Source: Micromonospora parathelypteridis (GTDB taxonomy: Bacteria; Actinomycetota; Actinomycetes; Mycobacteriales; Micromonosporaceae). From it: a stretch of DNA of 64,000 nucleotides. The stretch is taken from positions 6,324,001 to 6,388,000 of the forward strand of contig NZ_JACHDP010000001.1 in NCBI RefSeq assembly GCF_014201145.1, in the 5' to 3' direction. The notes below the pieces were generated by a model. It was not told the origin of the DNA, searched no databases, and was given only the letters and a program-made list of their open reading frames with translations. Shown here piece after piece: positions 33,999 to 43,522 of this stretch; within the stretch, counting starts at the first letter, position 1, and the number at the start of each line of letters is the position of its first letter. A program made the translations under genes and the position numbers.

Positions 33999-34034
33999 AC
34001 ACCCGCTTGCCACCCCCTGTTGGTGTGCGGGTGT
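33999..34034 (+). promoter_or_regulatory. leader hairpin before the secreted-protein gene
   Basis: ACACCCGC (33999-34006) pairs perfectly with GCGGGTGT (34027-34034) across a 20-nt loop. It ends 11 nt before the GAAGGAG ribosome binding site (34045-34051), so it could affect mRNA stability or translation. Confidence 0.5.
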
Positions 34035-34059
34035 TCCTACCCCCGAAGGAGCTACCCCC

Positions 34060-34644
34060 ATGAACACGATCATGCGTAAGAGTGTGCTGTCCGTTGCTGG
34101 TCTCGCGTTCGCCGGTGGTGTGTTCGCCGGTCCGATCGCCGCCCACGCCAACCCGGTCGACGCCAAGCCCGTCGCCGTGGCGGTGCAGGCCGACAAGCCC
34201 GACACGAGCAAGCTGATCCCGCACGGCACCCAGGGCGACCAGTCCCGCATCACCCTCAACGACGAGCAGACCGGCAACGCCAAGGCGATCATCGCCGCCA
34301 CGAAGAAGGCCGGCCTCCCGGAGCGGGCCGCGGTCATCTCGATCGCGACGAGCCTGCAGGAGTCGAAGCTGGAGAACCTCGGTCACCTCGGTGACATGAA
34401 CGACCACGACTCGCTGGGCCTGTTCCAGCAGCGGCCGAGTTCGGGTTGGGGTACCCCGGAGCAGATCACCGACCCGGCCTACTCGACCACCGCGTTCCTC
34501 AAGGGCCTGCGACAGGTTGACGGGTGGCAGGACATGCCCCTGACCCAGGCCGCGCAGACCGTCCAGGTCTCCGCCTACCCGGACGCCTACGCGCAGTGGG
34601 AGCAGCAGGCCGCCGACCTGGTTGGCCAGTACTGGAACAGCTGA
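34060..34644 (+). CDS. secreted lysozyme-fold protein (transglycosylase-like)
   Basis: 194 residues. Signal peptide 1-30 (MRKSVLSVAGLAFAGGVFAG, cleavage after AHA). The mature part has a disordered ~35-residue start, then a lysozyme-like domain from residue ~72: AKAIIAATKKAGLPERAAVI, IATSLQESKLENL with the probable catalytic Glu101, DHDSLGLFQQRPSSGWGTPEQ, and AAFLKGLRQVDGW-like helices. Similar domains occur in actinobacterial cell-wall hydrolases. ATG 34060 has GAAGGAG 8 nt upstream. Its promoter must lie in or just after the repeat array; the AT-rich TCTTAAGACT at 33951-33960 is a candidate -10 region. Cell-wall remodelling is the likely role. Confidence 0.85.
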   Translation: MNTIMRKSVLSVAGLAFAGGVFAGPIAAHANPVDAKPVAVAVQADKPDTSKLIPHGTQGDQSRITLNDEQTGNAKAIIAATKKAGLPERAAVISIATSLQESKLENLGHLGDMNDHDSLGLFQQRPSSGWGTPEQITDPAYSTTAFLKGLRQVDGWQDMPLTQAAQTVQVSAYPDAYAQWEQQAADLVGQYWNS

Positions 34645-34664
34645 CCCCGCACATGAACACCCGA

Positions 34665-34704
34665 CCGTTGGCCGGCACCCCGCACCCGGGGTGCCGGCCA
34701 ACGG
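34665..34704 (+). terminator. strong terminator hairpin
   Basis: A 17-bp perfect stem (34665-34681 with 34688-34704; starts CCGTTGGCCGGC) around a 6-nt loop, 20 bp after the stop of the secreted-protein gene. No T-run follows, as is common for actinobacterial terminators. Confidence 0.85.
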
Positions 34705-34869
34705 CATATCCACACCCCACCCCGCACCGGCACCGCTACCCCCCAACGGCACTGCCACCCGCGCCCCCTGGACCCGCACCCGCGCTGCCCCGCCTCGCCC
34801 CGCGTCTCCCGCCCCGCGCCCGCCTGCCCGCCTCGTCCCGCGCCGCCCCGCCCTCCGCCTGCTCCTGCG
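34705..34869. other. C-rich, strand-asymmetric tract
   Basis: About 165 bp almost without G on the plus strand over long stretches (runs such as CACCCCACCCCGCACCGGCA). The minus strand has many G-tracts and could form G-quadruplexes. No coding frame with protein-like composition. Confidence 0.5.
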
Positions 34870-34943
34870 TCGATCATGGACTTGTGGTGCCCGGTCGGGG
34901 ATGCTTCAGGTGGCTTTGTTCCCCACCACAACTCCTTGATCGA
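34870..34943. repeat. 74-bp palindromic intergenic element
   Basis: 20-bp arms (34870-34889 and 34924-34943, two mismatches) beginning TCGATCATGGACTTG and ending CTCCTTGATCGA, with a 34-nt loop. Arms closing on TCGATC resemble repeats I associate with Micromonospora intergenic regions. Confidence 0.7.
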
Positions 34944-34991
34944 CGCGGGCTGGCGTGTCGCGTGCGCCATCGGCCGCTACACGGCTTGGCA

Positions 34992-35036
34992 ATCTTGGAC
35001 AGTTTCCGTCAGCGGCGGACGGAAACTGCCCAAGAT
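34992..35036. repeat. 45-bp palindromic intergenic element
   Basis: 19-bp arms (34992-35010 and 35018-35036, one mismatch; ATCTTGG...GTTTCCGTC) around a 7-nt loop. Distinct in sequence from the element 50 bp upstream. Confidence 0.7.
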
Positions 35037-35133
35037 CTCGGCGACTGAGCGGGTCGGGCGGGTTGAGCCGTCGGGCGATCGGCCGGGCGGTGGGAACATC
35101 GTGGGGGTCCGGCTGGTTGTGGAGAGTGTCGGT

Positions 35134-35274
35134 GTGACTCAGTGTCCCCGGGCCTCACCTAATAAAGCCTTCGCGGAATACCGTTCGGCTGGAGCCGCGT
35201 CGCGCCACTCGCCGAGAGGCGACCTGCACACCGACACCAGCGCCGCCCCCGCCAAACGGCCGGGGGCGGCGCTG
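35134..35274 (+). other. possible short transcript ending in a strong hairpin
   Basis: TAATAA (35160-35165) is the only AT-rich -10-like site here. Downstream is a CGCC-GAGA-GGCG hairpin with a GNRA loop (~35211-35222), and the segment ends in a 14-bp perfect stem (CAGCGCCGCCCCCG 35238-35251 with 35261-35274) that looks like a terminator. No ORF lies between. It could be a small RNA or only a terminator reading towards the phosphatase gene. Confidence 0.3.
35238..35274. terminator. terminator-like hairpin
   Basis: Perfect 14-bp GC stem with a 9-nt loop, 40 bp upstream of the phosphatase start; it would insulate that gene from upstream transcription. Confidence 0.7.
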
Positions 35275-35314
35275 TCTGTGCCCACCGTCAGGCCAGCGGC
35301 GGCACAATGCTCGG

Positions 35315-35734
35315 GTGACTGATGCTCAGCCGTGGTCGGAGCAGTCGGGCGTACTCGTGCTTCCCGGTGGAGCGACGGTGCGCGGACGCCGTATCGGCGC
35401 GGCTGCCTCGCCTGCCGACTTCGCCCTGCTGTTGGCGCCCGGCCCGGAGCCCACCTGGTCGTATCGGCGGATCCGGTGGCCCGACTTCTGGGTACCTGTC
35501 GATCGGGCGGATGCCCTCGATGCCCTGCGGGTGGCGCTGCGGCGGGCGCAGGACGGTGAGCGTGTCGAGGTTGCCTGCCGGGGTGGGGTCGGGCGTACCG
35601 GAACGGCGTTGGCGGCGTTGGCGATCCTCGACGGCCTGCCGGTGGAGCGGGCGGTGCCGTGGGTCCGGGCGGGTTACCACCCGAAGGCGGTGGAGACTCC
35701 CTGGCAGCGACGCTGGCTGCGCCGCGTCTCCTAG
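35315..35734 (+). CDS. protein-tyrosine-phosphatase-like protein
   Basis: 139 residues. The C-x5-R signature is VACRGGVGRTGTALA with Cys88 and Arg94, and a W-P-D motif (55-57) gives the general-acid Asp57. The usual His before the Cys is Ala87, which may alter Cys acidity. Dephosphorylation of a phosphotyrosine or other phosphoester is expected. GTG 35315 has CACAAT (35303-35308) 6 nt upstream (leaderless). The stop lies in the first unit of an 18-bp triple repeat. Confidence 0.85.
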   Translation: MTDAQPWSEQSGVLVLPGGATVRGRRIGAAASPADFALLLAPGPEPTWSYRRIRWPDFWVPVDRADALDALRVALRRAQDGERVEVACRGGVGRTGTALAALAILDGLPVERAVPWVRAGYHPKAVETPWQRRWLRRVS

Positions 35735-35770
35735 CTGCGCCGCTTTTCCTAGCTGCGCCGCGTCTCGGAG
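35717..35770. repeat. three 18-bp tandem units across the phosphatase stop codon
   Basis: CTGCGCCGCGTCTCCTAG (35717), CTGCGCCGCTTTTCCTAG (35735), CTGCGCCGCGTCTCGGAG (35753). Each is in frame; units 1 and 2 both end in TAG, so the gene has two successive stops, while unit 3 reads through. Confidence 0.85.
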
Positions 35771-35789
35771 CAGCCGCCGGCCCACGCCG

Positions 35790-38084
<2,295 letters not shown>

Positions 38085-38144
38085 GCGAACCCTTCACGGA
38101 GTCATGGCGGGAGTTTCTCCCGCCCGGCACTGGCAGGTTCCATT

Positions 38145-38219
38145 GTCTCATTCAGGTCCATGTAGAGACTTTTGCCGAGATCCAAGCACTGGCCTCGACA
38201 GGACGCCCCGGGAAGTCTC
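38145..38219. promoter_or_regulatory. candidate operator sites between UvrA-like and MerR-like genes
   Basis: GTCTC (38145-38149) and GAGAC (38165-38169) form an inverted repeat with 15-bp spacing; GAGACTT (38165-38171) and AAGTCTC (38213-38219) form a second. The three GTCTC half-sites in one short intergenic region suggest binding of the divergently encoded MerR protein. Confidence 0.45.
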
Positions 38220-38250
38220 AAATCACGTGGTAAGCAGTACGGTGACTCGC

Positions 38251-38979
38251 GTGGACATCGCCCCGGAGGATCGGCTGCGGGCCGTGGACCTGGCGGCCAC
38301 CGTCGGGATCTCGGTGCAGCAGGTGCGCAACTACGTCGAGCTGGGTGTGCTGCCGCCGGTGCGGCGCACCGCGAGCGGGTACCGGATCTTCACGACCGAG
38401 CACGCACGGGCGCTGGCCGTGGCGCGCCGGCTGGCCGAGGGGCACGGCTGGAGCCGTACCCGGGAGATCCTGGCGGCGGTGCACCGGGGCGACCTGCCGG
38501 CGGCCCTCGCGGCGCTCGACGGCGGCCATGCCGAGTTGAACCGGGAACGCGCCGAGATCCGCCGGGTGCTCGGCGCCTTCGAGACCGTGCTGGCCAGCCC
38601 ACCACAGGCCCGGCCGGCACCGCGCCGCGGCGTCCGCATCGGCGAGGTCGCCGCCCTGGTCGGGGTTCGGACCTCGCAGCTGCGGCTGTGGGAGGAGCGC
38701 GAACTGCTGCGGCCGAGCCGCACCCCGGGCACCAACTACCGGGTGTACGACGAGGCGGAGCTACGCGCCGCGCAGGTCATCGCGTTGCTACGCCGAGGCG
38801 CGTACCCGTTCGAGATCATCGAGGCGGTGCTGGGCGAACTTCGGAGCACCGGCAGCGCTCAGCGGGTCCGCGCCGAGCTTGCCCGCCGCGAGCAGGAGTT
38901 GCACGCCCGCAGCCTGCGTCGGCTGCGGGGGAGCGCCGCGCTGCACGACTACCTGCGTGGTCGCGGCGACGTAGGTTGA
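38251..38979 (+). CDS. double MerR-type regulator
   Basis: 242 residues with two MerR helix-turn-helix domains in tandem: AVDLAATVGISVQQVRNYVE (N-terminal, ~10-75) and RIGEVAALVGVRTSQLRLWE (~118-185), each followed by a wing (ASGYRIFTTEHARALAVARR and GTNYRVYDEAELRAAQVIAL). No Cys-rich metal site. I take GTG 38251 because TACGGT (38238-38243) lies 7 nt upstream, the same -10 as the DedA gene; GTG 38242 is possible. Divergent from the UvrA-like gene. Confidence 0.87.
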   Translation: MDIAPEDRLRAVDLAATVGISVQQVRNYVELGVLPPVRRTASGYRIFTTEHARALAVARRLAEGHGWSRTREILAAVHRGDLPAALAALDGGHAELNRERAEIRRVLGAFETVLASPPQARPAPRRGVRIGEVAALVGVRTSQLRLWEERELLRPSRTPGTNYRVYDEAELRAAQVIALLRRGAYPFEIIEAVLGELRSTGSAQRVRAELARREQELHARSLRRLRGSAALHDYLRGRGDVG

Positions 38980-39032
38980 CCGACCGGGGTATCCCGTCCC
39001 GCCCGCCGATCTTGTTGACTAGGGTCGGGCAC

Positions 39033-40244
39033 ATGAGAGCTGCGCTGCTGGCCGCCACGGCGTCCGTCATCCTGCTCGCTCCCGCGCCGGTCGCCGCCGC
39101 GGGAGCGCCTTCCGGGCCCACGGTGCGATGCCCCCGGGTGCCGGCGCCGGCGATGTCCCGTCCGCCCCGGCCCTCGCCCCCGCCCGCCGTGCCCGAGCAG
39201 CGGGTGGTCGGCGGCGCGGCGCTGGACACGGCGGGGCTGGTCGTGCCGGCCGCCGCCGCCGCACCACCGGGGATCACGGCCACGTCGTGGCTGGTCGCCG
39301 ACCTGGACAGCGGCCAGGTGCTCGGCGGCTGCGGCCCACACGAGTACGGCACCCCGGCCAGCGTGCAGAAGCTGCTGCTGGCGGCCACGATGCTGCCCCG
39401 ACTGGACCCGAAGCAGACGGTCACCGTCACCGCGGAAGACATGAACATCGAGCCCGGATCATCCGCCGTCGGCCTGGTCAAGGGCGGTCGCTACACCATC
39501 GAGACCATCTGGCTCGGTCTGCTGCTCAACTCCGGCAACGAGGCGGCCAACGCGCTGGCCCGCCTCGGCGGCGGCGGGAACGACGCGGCCGACGGCGTAC
39601 GCGCCATGAACGAGCAGGCACACCGGCTCGGCGCGCTCCAGACGCACGCGGTCACCCCGTCGGGGCTGGACGGCAAGGGTCAGTTCACCAGCGCGTACGA
39701 CCTGGCGCTGATCGCCCGGGCCTGCTTCGCCGAGCCGGCCTTCCGCCGGTACGCGCTGACGAAGCAGACGGCGATCCCCGCCCAGCCAGCACAGCGCACC
39801 AAGGGTTTCCAGATCCAGAACGAGAACCAGCTCATCTACCGGTACCCGGGCGCGCTCGGCGGCAAGACCGGCTTCACCGACCTGGCCCGGCACACCTACG
39901 TGGGTGCCGCCGAACGCGACGGGCGACGGCTGGTGGTGACCCTGTTGGGTGCCGAACCGGCGCCGAAGCGCGGCTGGGAGCAGGGCGCGGCCCTGCTGGA
40001 CTGGGGCTTCACGCTGCCTCGGGACGCGTCCGTCGGTCGGCTGGTCGAGCCGGGCGAGCTGACCGCCACGCCGTCGGCGGCGCCGTCCGCGCTGGCGGTG
40101 CCCGGTGGTCCTCGGCCGGCGGCGGCCAGCGGGCCGGCGCGTACCGGCTCGGGATGGTTGTGGTCGGTGATCGCGGTGAGCGGCGCGGGAGTGCTGGTGC
40201 TGTTGGGCGGGATGCTGTGGCGGCGTCGCAGTCGGCTGCCCTGA
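39033..40244 (+). CDS. D-alanyl-D-alanine carboxypeptidase (peptidase S11, PBP5-like)
   Basis: 403 residues. Signal peptide 1-23; Pro-rich linker to ~80; penicillin-binding domain with S110-V-Q-K113, S167-G-N169 and K278-T-G280, all three active-site motifs intact. A C-terminal membrane anchor follows (SGWLWSVIAVSGAGVLVLLG, then RRRSR). It trims the terminal D-Ala from peptidoglycan stem peptides outside the membrane. TAGGGT (39020-39025) is 7 nt before ATG 39033 (leaderless). Confidence 0.93.
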   Translation: MRAALLAATASVILLAPAPVAAAGAPSGPTVRCPRVPAPAMSRPPRPSPPPAVPEQRVVGGAALDTAGLVVPAAAAAPPGITATSWLVADLDSGQVLGGCGPHEYGTPASVQKLLLAATMLPRLDPKQTVTVTAEDMNIEPGSSAVGLVKGGRYTIETIWLGLLLNSGNEAANALARLGGGGNDAADGVRAMNEQAHRLGALQTHAVTPSGLDGKGQFTSAYDLALIARACFAEPAFRRYALTKQTAIPAQPAQRTKGFQIQNENQLIYRYPGALGGKTGFTDLARHTYVGAAERDGRRLVVTLLGAEPAPKRGWEQGAALLDWGFTLPRDASVGRLVEPGELTATPSAAPSALAVPGGPRPAAASGPARTGSGWLWSVIAVSGAGVLVLLGGMLWRRRSRLP

Positions 40245-40271
40245 CGGATCGACATCGGGCGCTGGCGTCCA

Positions 40272-40277
40272 TAGACT
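40272..40277 (+). promoter_or_regulatory. -10 box of the cyclophilin gene
   Basis: TAGACT; transcription would start near 40284, giving a ~31-nt leader with a strong AGGAGGAT ribosome binding site. Confidence 0.55.
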
Positions 40278-40314
40278 CCGGTCTTTCTGGCACCACGAGT
40301 CCAGGAGGATCTCA

Positions 40315-41160
40315 GTGTCGAGTGAACTCGAACCGCGCCCCGGTGTGGCGGCACCCCGCCGGCCGGTGCGCGCCCTGTCCCGCCTCGCGGGGGTGACCGT
40401 GCTCGCCGGTGCGCTGGTCGTCGGCGCGTCCGCCACCGCGCTCGCCGCGCCCGGCCCGTCGGCCGACGCGGTGACGGCGTCCGCCACGGCGGCCACCGCC
40501 TTCGACGCGGCCACCCGACCGCCGCGCACCACCCACGGCCCCTGCGCGTACACGCAGACTCCGGACGAACCCGCGGCCCGGCCGGTGCCGCTGCCGCCCG
40601 ACCCGCGACGCACCCCGGCTCGGGGCAGCGTCCGGGTGACCTTGGCGACGAACCACGGGCCGATCGGGTTGACCCTCGACCGGGCCACCGCGCCGTGCAC
40701 CGTGCAGAGCTTCCTGCACCTGGTCGGCAAGCGCTTCTACGACCGCACCTCGTGCCATCGGCTCACCGCGTATCCCACGCTGAGCGTGCTGCAGTGCGGT
40801 GACCCGTCCGGCACCGGCGAGGGTGGCCCGGGCTACCGGTACCGCGACGAACTGCCGACCGACCTGCCGCCGGCGCCGACCGACCCGACCGGGGAGCGTC
40901 GGGTGTACGCGCGGGGCGTGCTGGCCATGGCCAACGCCGGGCCGGACACCAACGGCAGCCAGTTCTTCCTGGTCTACGCGAACTCCGCGCTGCGCCCCAA
41001 CTACACGATCTTCGGCGAGATCGACGGGGCCGGTCTGGCCACGCTGGACCGGATCGCCGCCGGGGGAGTGGCACCGACCGCCGAGGACCCGGCACCGGTC
41101 GACGGCGCGCCCGCGCTGCCGGTCGACATCCGCAAGGCCGTCCGCTCGCACCACCACTGA
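40315..41160 (+). CDS. secreted peptidyl-prolyl cis-trans isomerase (cyclophilin type)
   Basis: 281 residues. An N-terminal membrane/signal segment (LSRLAGVTVLAGALVVGASA, probable cleavage at ALA-AP), a ~60-residue linker, then the cyclophilin domain: VTLATNHGPIGLTLDRATAP, FYDRTSCHRLT (catalytic Arg region is modified to T-S-C-H-R-L), GVLAMANAGPDTNGSQFFLVY and YTIFGEIDGAGLATLDRI. Assists folding outside the membrane. GTG 40315 with AGGAGGAT upstream. Confidence 0.92.
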   Translation: MSSELEPRPGVAAPRRPVRALSRLAGVTVLAGALVVGASATALAAPGPSADAVTASATAATAFDAATRPPRTTHGPCAYTQTPDEPAARPVPLPPDPRRTPARGSVRVTLATNHGPIGLTLDRATAPCTVQSFLHLVGKRFYDRTSCHRLTAYPTLSVLQCGDPSGTGEGGPGYRYRDELPTDLPPAPTDPTGERRVYARGVLAMANAGPDTNGSQFFLVYANSALRPNYTIFGEIDGAGLATLDRIAAGGVAPTAEDPAPVDGAPALPVDIRKAVRSHHH

Positions 41161-41167
41161 CCGCGCG

Positions 41168-41200
41168 GCGCGGTGGGCGACCCTCGGTCGCTCACCGCGC
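41168..41200. terminator. bidirectional terminator
   Basis: 15-bp stem (41168-41182 with 41186-41200; GCGCGGTGGGCGACC on the left) with a CTC loop and one G-U pair, 7 bp after the cyclophilin stop, between convergent genes. Confidence 0.8.
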
Positions 41201-41298
41201 GAGCGGGTCCAGGACCGTAAGCCGGGTACGCCCGCCGCCCGGAATTCTCGGGAGCGGGGCGGAACTGGTCCAACCGGTTACCGACCTAGTTCCGGCCG

Positions 41299-42333
41299 TC
41301 ACGACGGGCCAGTCGACCCGGTCGGCGGGGCGGTGCTGTCGCGGACGACCAGTTCCGTGGCGAGTTCCACCCGTGGCGAGTCGATGCCCTCGCCCTGGGC
41401 CAGGCGCAGCACGGTCCGTGCCGCCAACCGTCCCATCTCGACCAACGGCTGGCGCACCGTGGTCAGCGGTGGTGAGGCCCAGCGGGCCTCCGGCAGGTCG
41501 TCGAAGCCGACGACGCTCACGTCGTCCGGCACGCGTAGCCCTCGGCGCCGGATGGCCTCGTAGACGCCGAAGGCCATCTGGTCACTGGCGGCGAAGATGC
41601 CGGTCGGCGGATCGGCGAGGTCGAGCAGCGCGGTCCCGGCGGCGAACCCGGAGGCGTGGTAGAAGTCGCCCGGGTGGATCAGCACGTCGTCCACCGGCAC
41701 CCCGGCGCTCTCCAGCCCGGCCCGGTAACCGTCGAGCCGCGCGCGACTGCACAGCAGACTCGTCGGCCCGGCCACGAAGCCGATGCGCCGGTGCCCGATC
41801 GCGAGCAGGTGCTCGGTCGCGGCGAGCCCGCCAGCCCAGTTGGTGGCGCCGATCGTCGGCACGTCCATGGCCGGCACGCCGGCCGGGTCGACGACCACCA
41901 CCGGCACGTTGAGGCGGCGCAGCTGGGCGTGCAGCGGTGGGCTCAGGTGCGAGGTGACGAAGATGACGCCGTCGGTGGCCCGGGTGCGCAGGTTCTGCAA
42001 CCACTGCCGGGCCGCGGTGGGCTGGCGGTGGATCGCGGAGACCACCGTGCCGACGCCCGCGCCGTGCCCGACATCCTCCACACCTCGGATGATTTCCACG
42101 GCCCAGGGGCTGTCCAGGTCGTTGAAGACCAGGTCGACGAGGCCGGCGCGGCGGACGCTACGGCTGGTGCGACGCCGGTAGCCGTGGTGGCGCAGCAGCT
42201 CCTCGACTCGCTCCCGGGTGTCCGGGGCCACATCGGAGCGACCGTTGAGCACCCGTGACACGGTCGGCACCGACACCCCGGCCTCCCGTGCGATCGCGGT
42301 GATGGTCACCCTGCGTCCGTCGTCCGCGCCCAC
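41299..42333 (-). CDS. LacI-family regulator next to acetyl xylan esterase
   Basis: 344 residues from GTG 42333, which has AAGGAG 8 nt upstream (a longer frame to 42369 lacks this). Helix-turn-helix and hinge: VTITAIAREAGVSVPTVSRV, then RSDVAPDTRERVEELLRHHG. Sensor domain: GLVDLVFNDLDSPWAVEIIR, DGVIFVTSHLSPPLHAQLRR, GHRRIGFVAGP and SVVGFDDLPEARWASPPLTT. The closest actinobacterial relatives respond to xylo-oligosaccharides or similar sugars. Divergent from the esterase gene it probably represses. Confidence 0.93.
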   Translation of the reverse strand: MGADDGRRVTITAIAREAGVSVPTVSRVLNGRSDVAPDTRERVEELLRHHGYRRRTSRSVRRAGLVDLVFNDLDSPWAVEIIRGVEDVGHGAGVGTVVSAIHRQPTAARQWLQNLRTRATDGVIFVTSHLSPPLHAQLRRLNVPVVVVDPAGVPAMDVPTIGATNWAGGLAATEHLLAIGHRRIGFVAGPTSLLCSRARLDGYRAGLESAGVPVDDVLIHPGDFYHASGFAAGTALLDLADPPTGIFAASDQMAFGVYEAIRRRGLRVPDDVSVVGFDDLPEARWASPPLTTVRQPLVEMGRLAARTVLRLAQGEGIDSPRVELATELVVRDSTAPPTGSTGPS

Positions 42334-42440
42334 CCGCGTCTCCTTCACCGAGCCGGAAGAACGACCCACAAGACGTCGTCAACCGTGTGTCCCGAAACGG
42401 CTTGCCCGTTCCACGCGCCATCTTGCCCCACCGATGCGGG

Positions 42441-42469
42441 TTGACGACATGCCAGGTCGGTTCTAGCGT
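42441..42469 (+). promoter_or_regulatory. promoter of the acetyl xylan esterase gene
   Basis: TTGACG (42441-42446), 17-bp spacer, TAGCGT (42464-42469). Predicted start near 42476, just ahead of the palindromic operator. Confidence 0.7.
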
Positions 42470-42480
42470 TCGCCAAGTTA

Positions 42481-42497
42481 CGGAAACCTTCCGGAAG
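42481..42497. promoter_or_regulatory. candidate LacI-type operator
   Basis: Nested palindromes: CGGAA-ACC-TTCCG (42481-42493) and CTTCCGGAAG (42488-42497). It lies at about +5 to +22 of the predicted transcript, a repressing position. Confidence 0.6.
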
Positions 42498-42517
42498 TTC
42501 ATCGGACTGGGGACGGC

Positions 42518-43483
42518 ATGTACACCGATCTACCTGAGGAAGAGCTGCGCGGCTACCGCGGGGTGGTCCGGGAACCAGCGGACTTCGACGACTTCTGGGC
42601 TGGCACCCTGGCGGAGGCCCGGAGTGCTGGCTGGCCGGTGCGGGCCGAGCCGGTCGAAACCGGGCTGGCCAGCATCGACGTACTCGACGTGACCTTCGCA
42701 GGTTTCGCGGGCCAGCCCGTGCGAGCCTGGCTGCGGGTGCCTCGCGGCGCCGACACGGCGCTGCCAACCGTGGTCCAGTTCGCCGGCTACGGCGGCGGGC
42801 GCGGGCACCCGTTGGAGAACCTGCTCTGGGTGTCGGCCGGGTTCGCGCACCTGCAGATGGACACCCGGGGCCAGGGCTCGGGATGGAGCCGGGGTGACAC
42901 CCCGGACCTCGGCGCGGCCGGTCCGGAGGCGCCCGGGGTGACCACCCGGGGCATCGCCGACCCGAAGACCTACTACTACCGGCGGCTGATCACCGATGCG
43001 GTCCGGGCGGTGGACGCCGTCCGGACCCTGCCGGTGGTCGACCCGACCCGGGTGGCGGTGCTCGGGCACAGCCAGGGCGGCGGGTTGGCGCTCGCGGCCG
43101 GCGCGTTGGCCCCCGGGGTACGGGCGGTGGTCGCATTCGTGCCGTTCCTCTGCGACATCCCGCGCGCGGTGGTGACCACCGCCGCCCGCCCCTACCGGGA
43201 GATCCGCGACTACCTGGCGATCCACCGGAGCGCCGAGGAGCAGGTGCTGACCACCCTGGCGTACATCGACGGGGTCAACTTCGCCCGACGCTGCCGCCGC
43301 CCGGCGCGGTACTCGGTGGCGTTGATGGACGACATCGTGCCGCCGTCGACGGTCTACGCGGCGGTCAACACCCACGCCGGACCCACCGAGTTGGCGGTGT
43401 GGCGGTACAACGGCCACGAGGCCGGCGGGATCGACGACGACGAGGCGGCGCTGGTCTTCCTGCGCGAACACCTCAAGGGCTGA
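42518..43483 (+). CDS. acetyl xylan esterase / cephalosporin-C deacetylase (AXE1, CE7)
   Basis: 321 residues, typical CE7 size, no signal peptide. Family features: DFDDFWAGTLAEARS near the N-terminus, RAWLRVPRGADTALPTVVQF, the CE7-specific GYGGGRG, RGQGSGWSRGDTPD, nucleophile Ser in VAVLGHSQGGGLALAA, and Asp/His in ALMDDIVPPSTVYAAVN and RYNGHEAGG. It removes acetyl groups from xylo-oligosaccharides in the cytoplasm. Paired with the divergent LacI regulator. Confidence 0.93.
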   Translation: MYTDLPEEELRGYRGVVREPADFDDFWAGTLAEARSAGWPVRAEPVETGLASIDVLDVTFAGFAGQPVRAWLRVPRGADTALPTVVQFAGYGGGRGHPLENLLWVSAGFAHLQMDTRGQGSGWSRGDTPDLGAAGPEAPGVTTRGIADPKTYYYRRLITDAVRAVDAVRTLPVVDPTRVAVLGHSQGGGLALAAGALAPGVRAVVAFVPFLCDIPRAVVTTAARPYREIRDYLAIHRSAEEQVLTTLAYIDGVNFARRCRRPARYSVALMDDIVPPSTVYAAVNTHAGPTELAVWRYNGHEAGGIDDDEAALVFLREHLKG

Positions 43484-43522
43484 TCCGGCACGGGGCGCCG
43501 GGCTGGCTGCTAGACAGGACTG

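Noticed and set aside
33170..34059. ydaO-type (c-di-AMP) riboswitch before the wall-enzyme gene
   Set aside because: Actinobacterial wall-hydrolase genes often have one, but none of its conserved sequence blocks could be found in this leader.
35101..35280. tRNA or known small RNA before the phosphatase gene
   Set aside because: No cloverleaf, SRP, 6S or tmRNA consensus can be matched; kept only as a low-confidence transcript.
41190..41300. Similarity of the minus strand to the end of RNase P RNA (ACCCGGCTTAC-like string)
   Set aside because: The rest of an rnpB gene would lie inside the LacI coding sequence, and the conserved core strings of RNase P RNA are absent.
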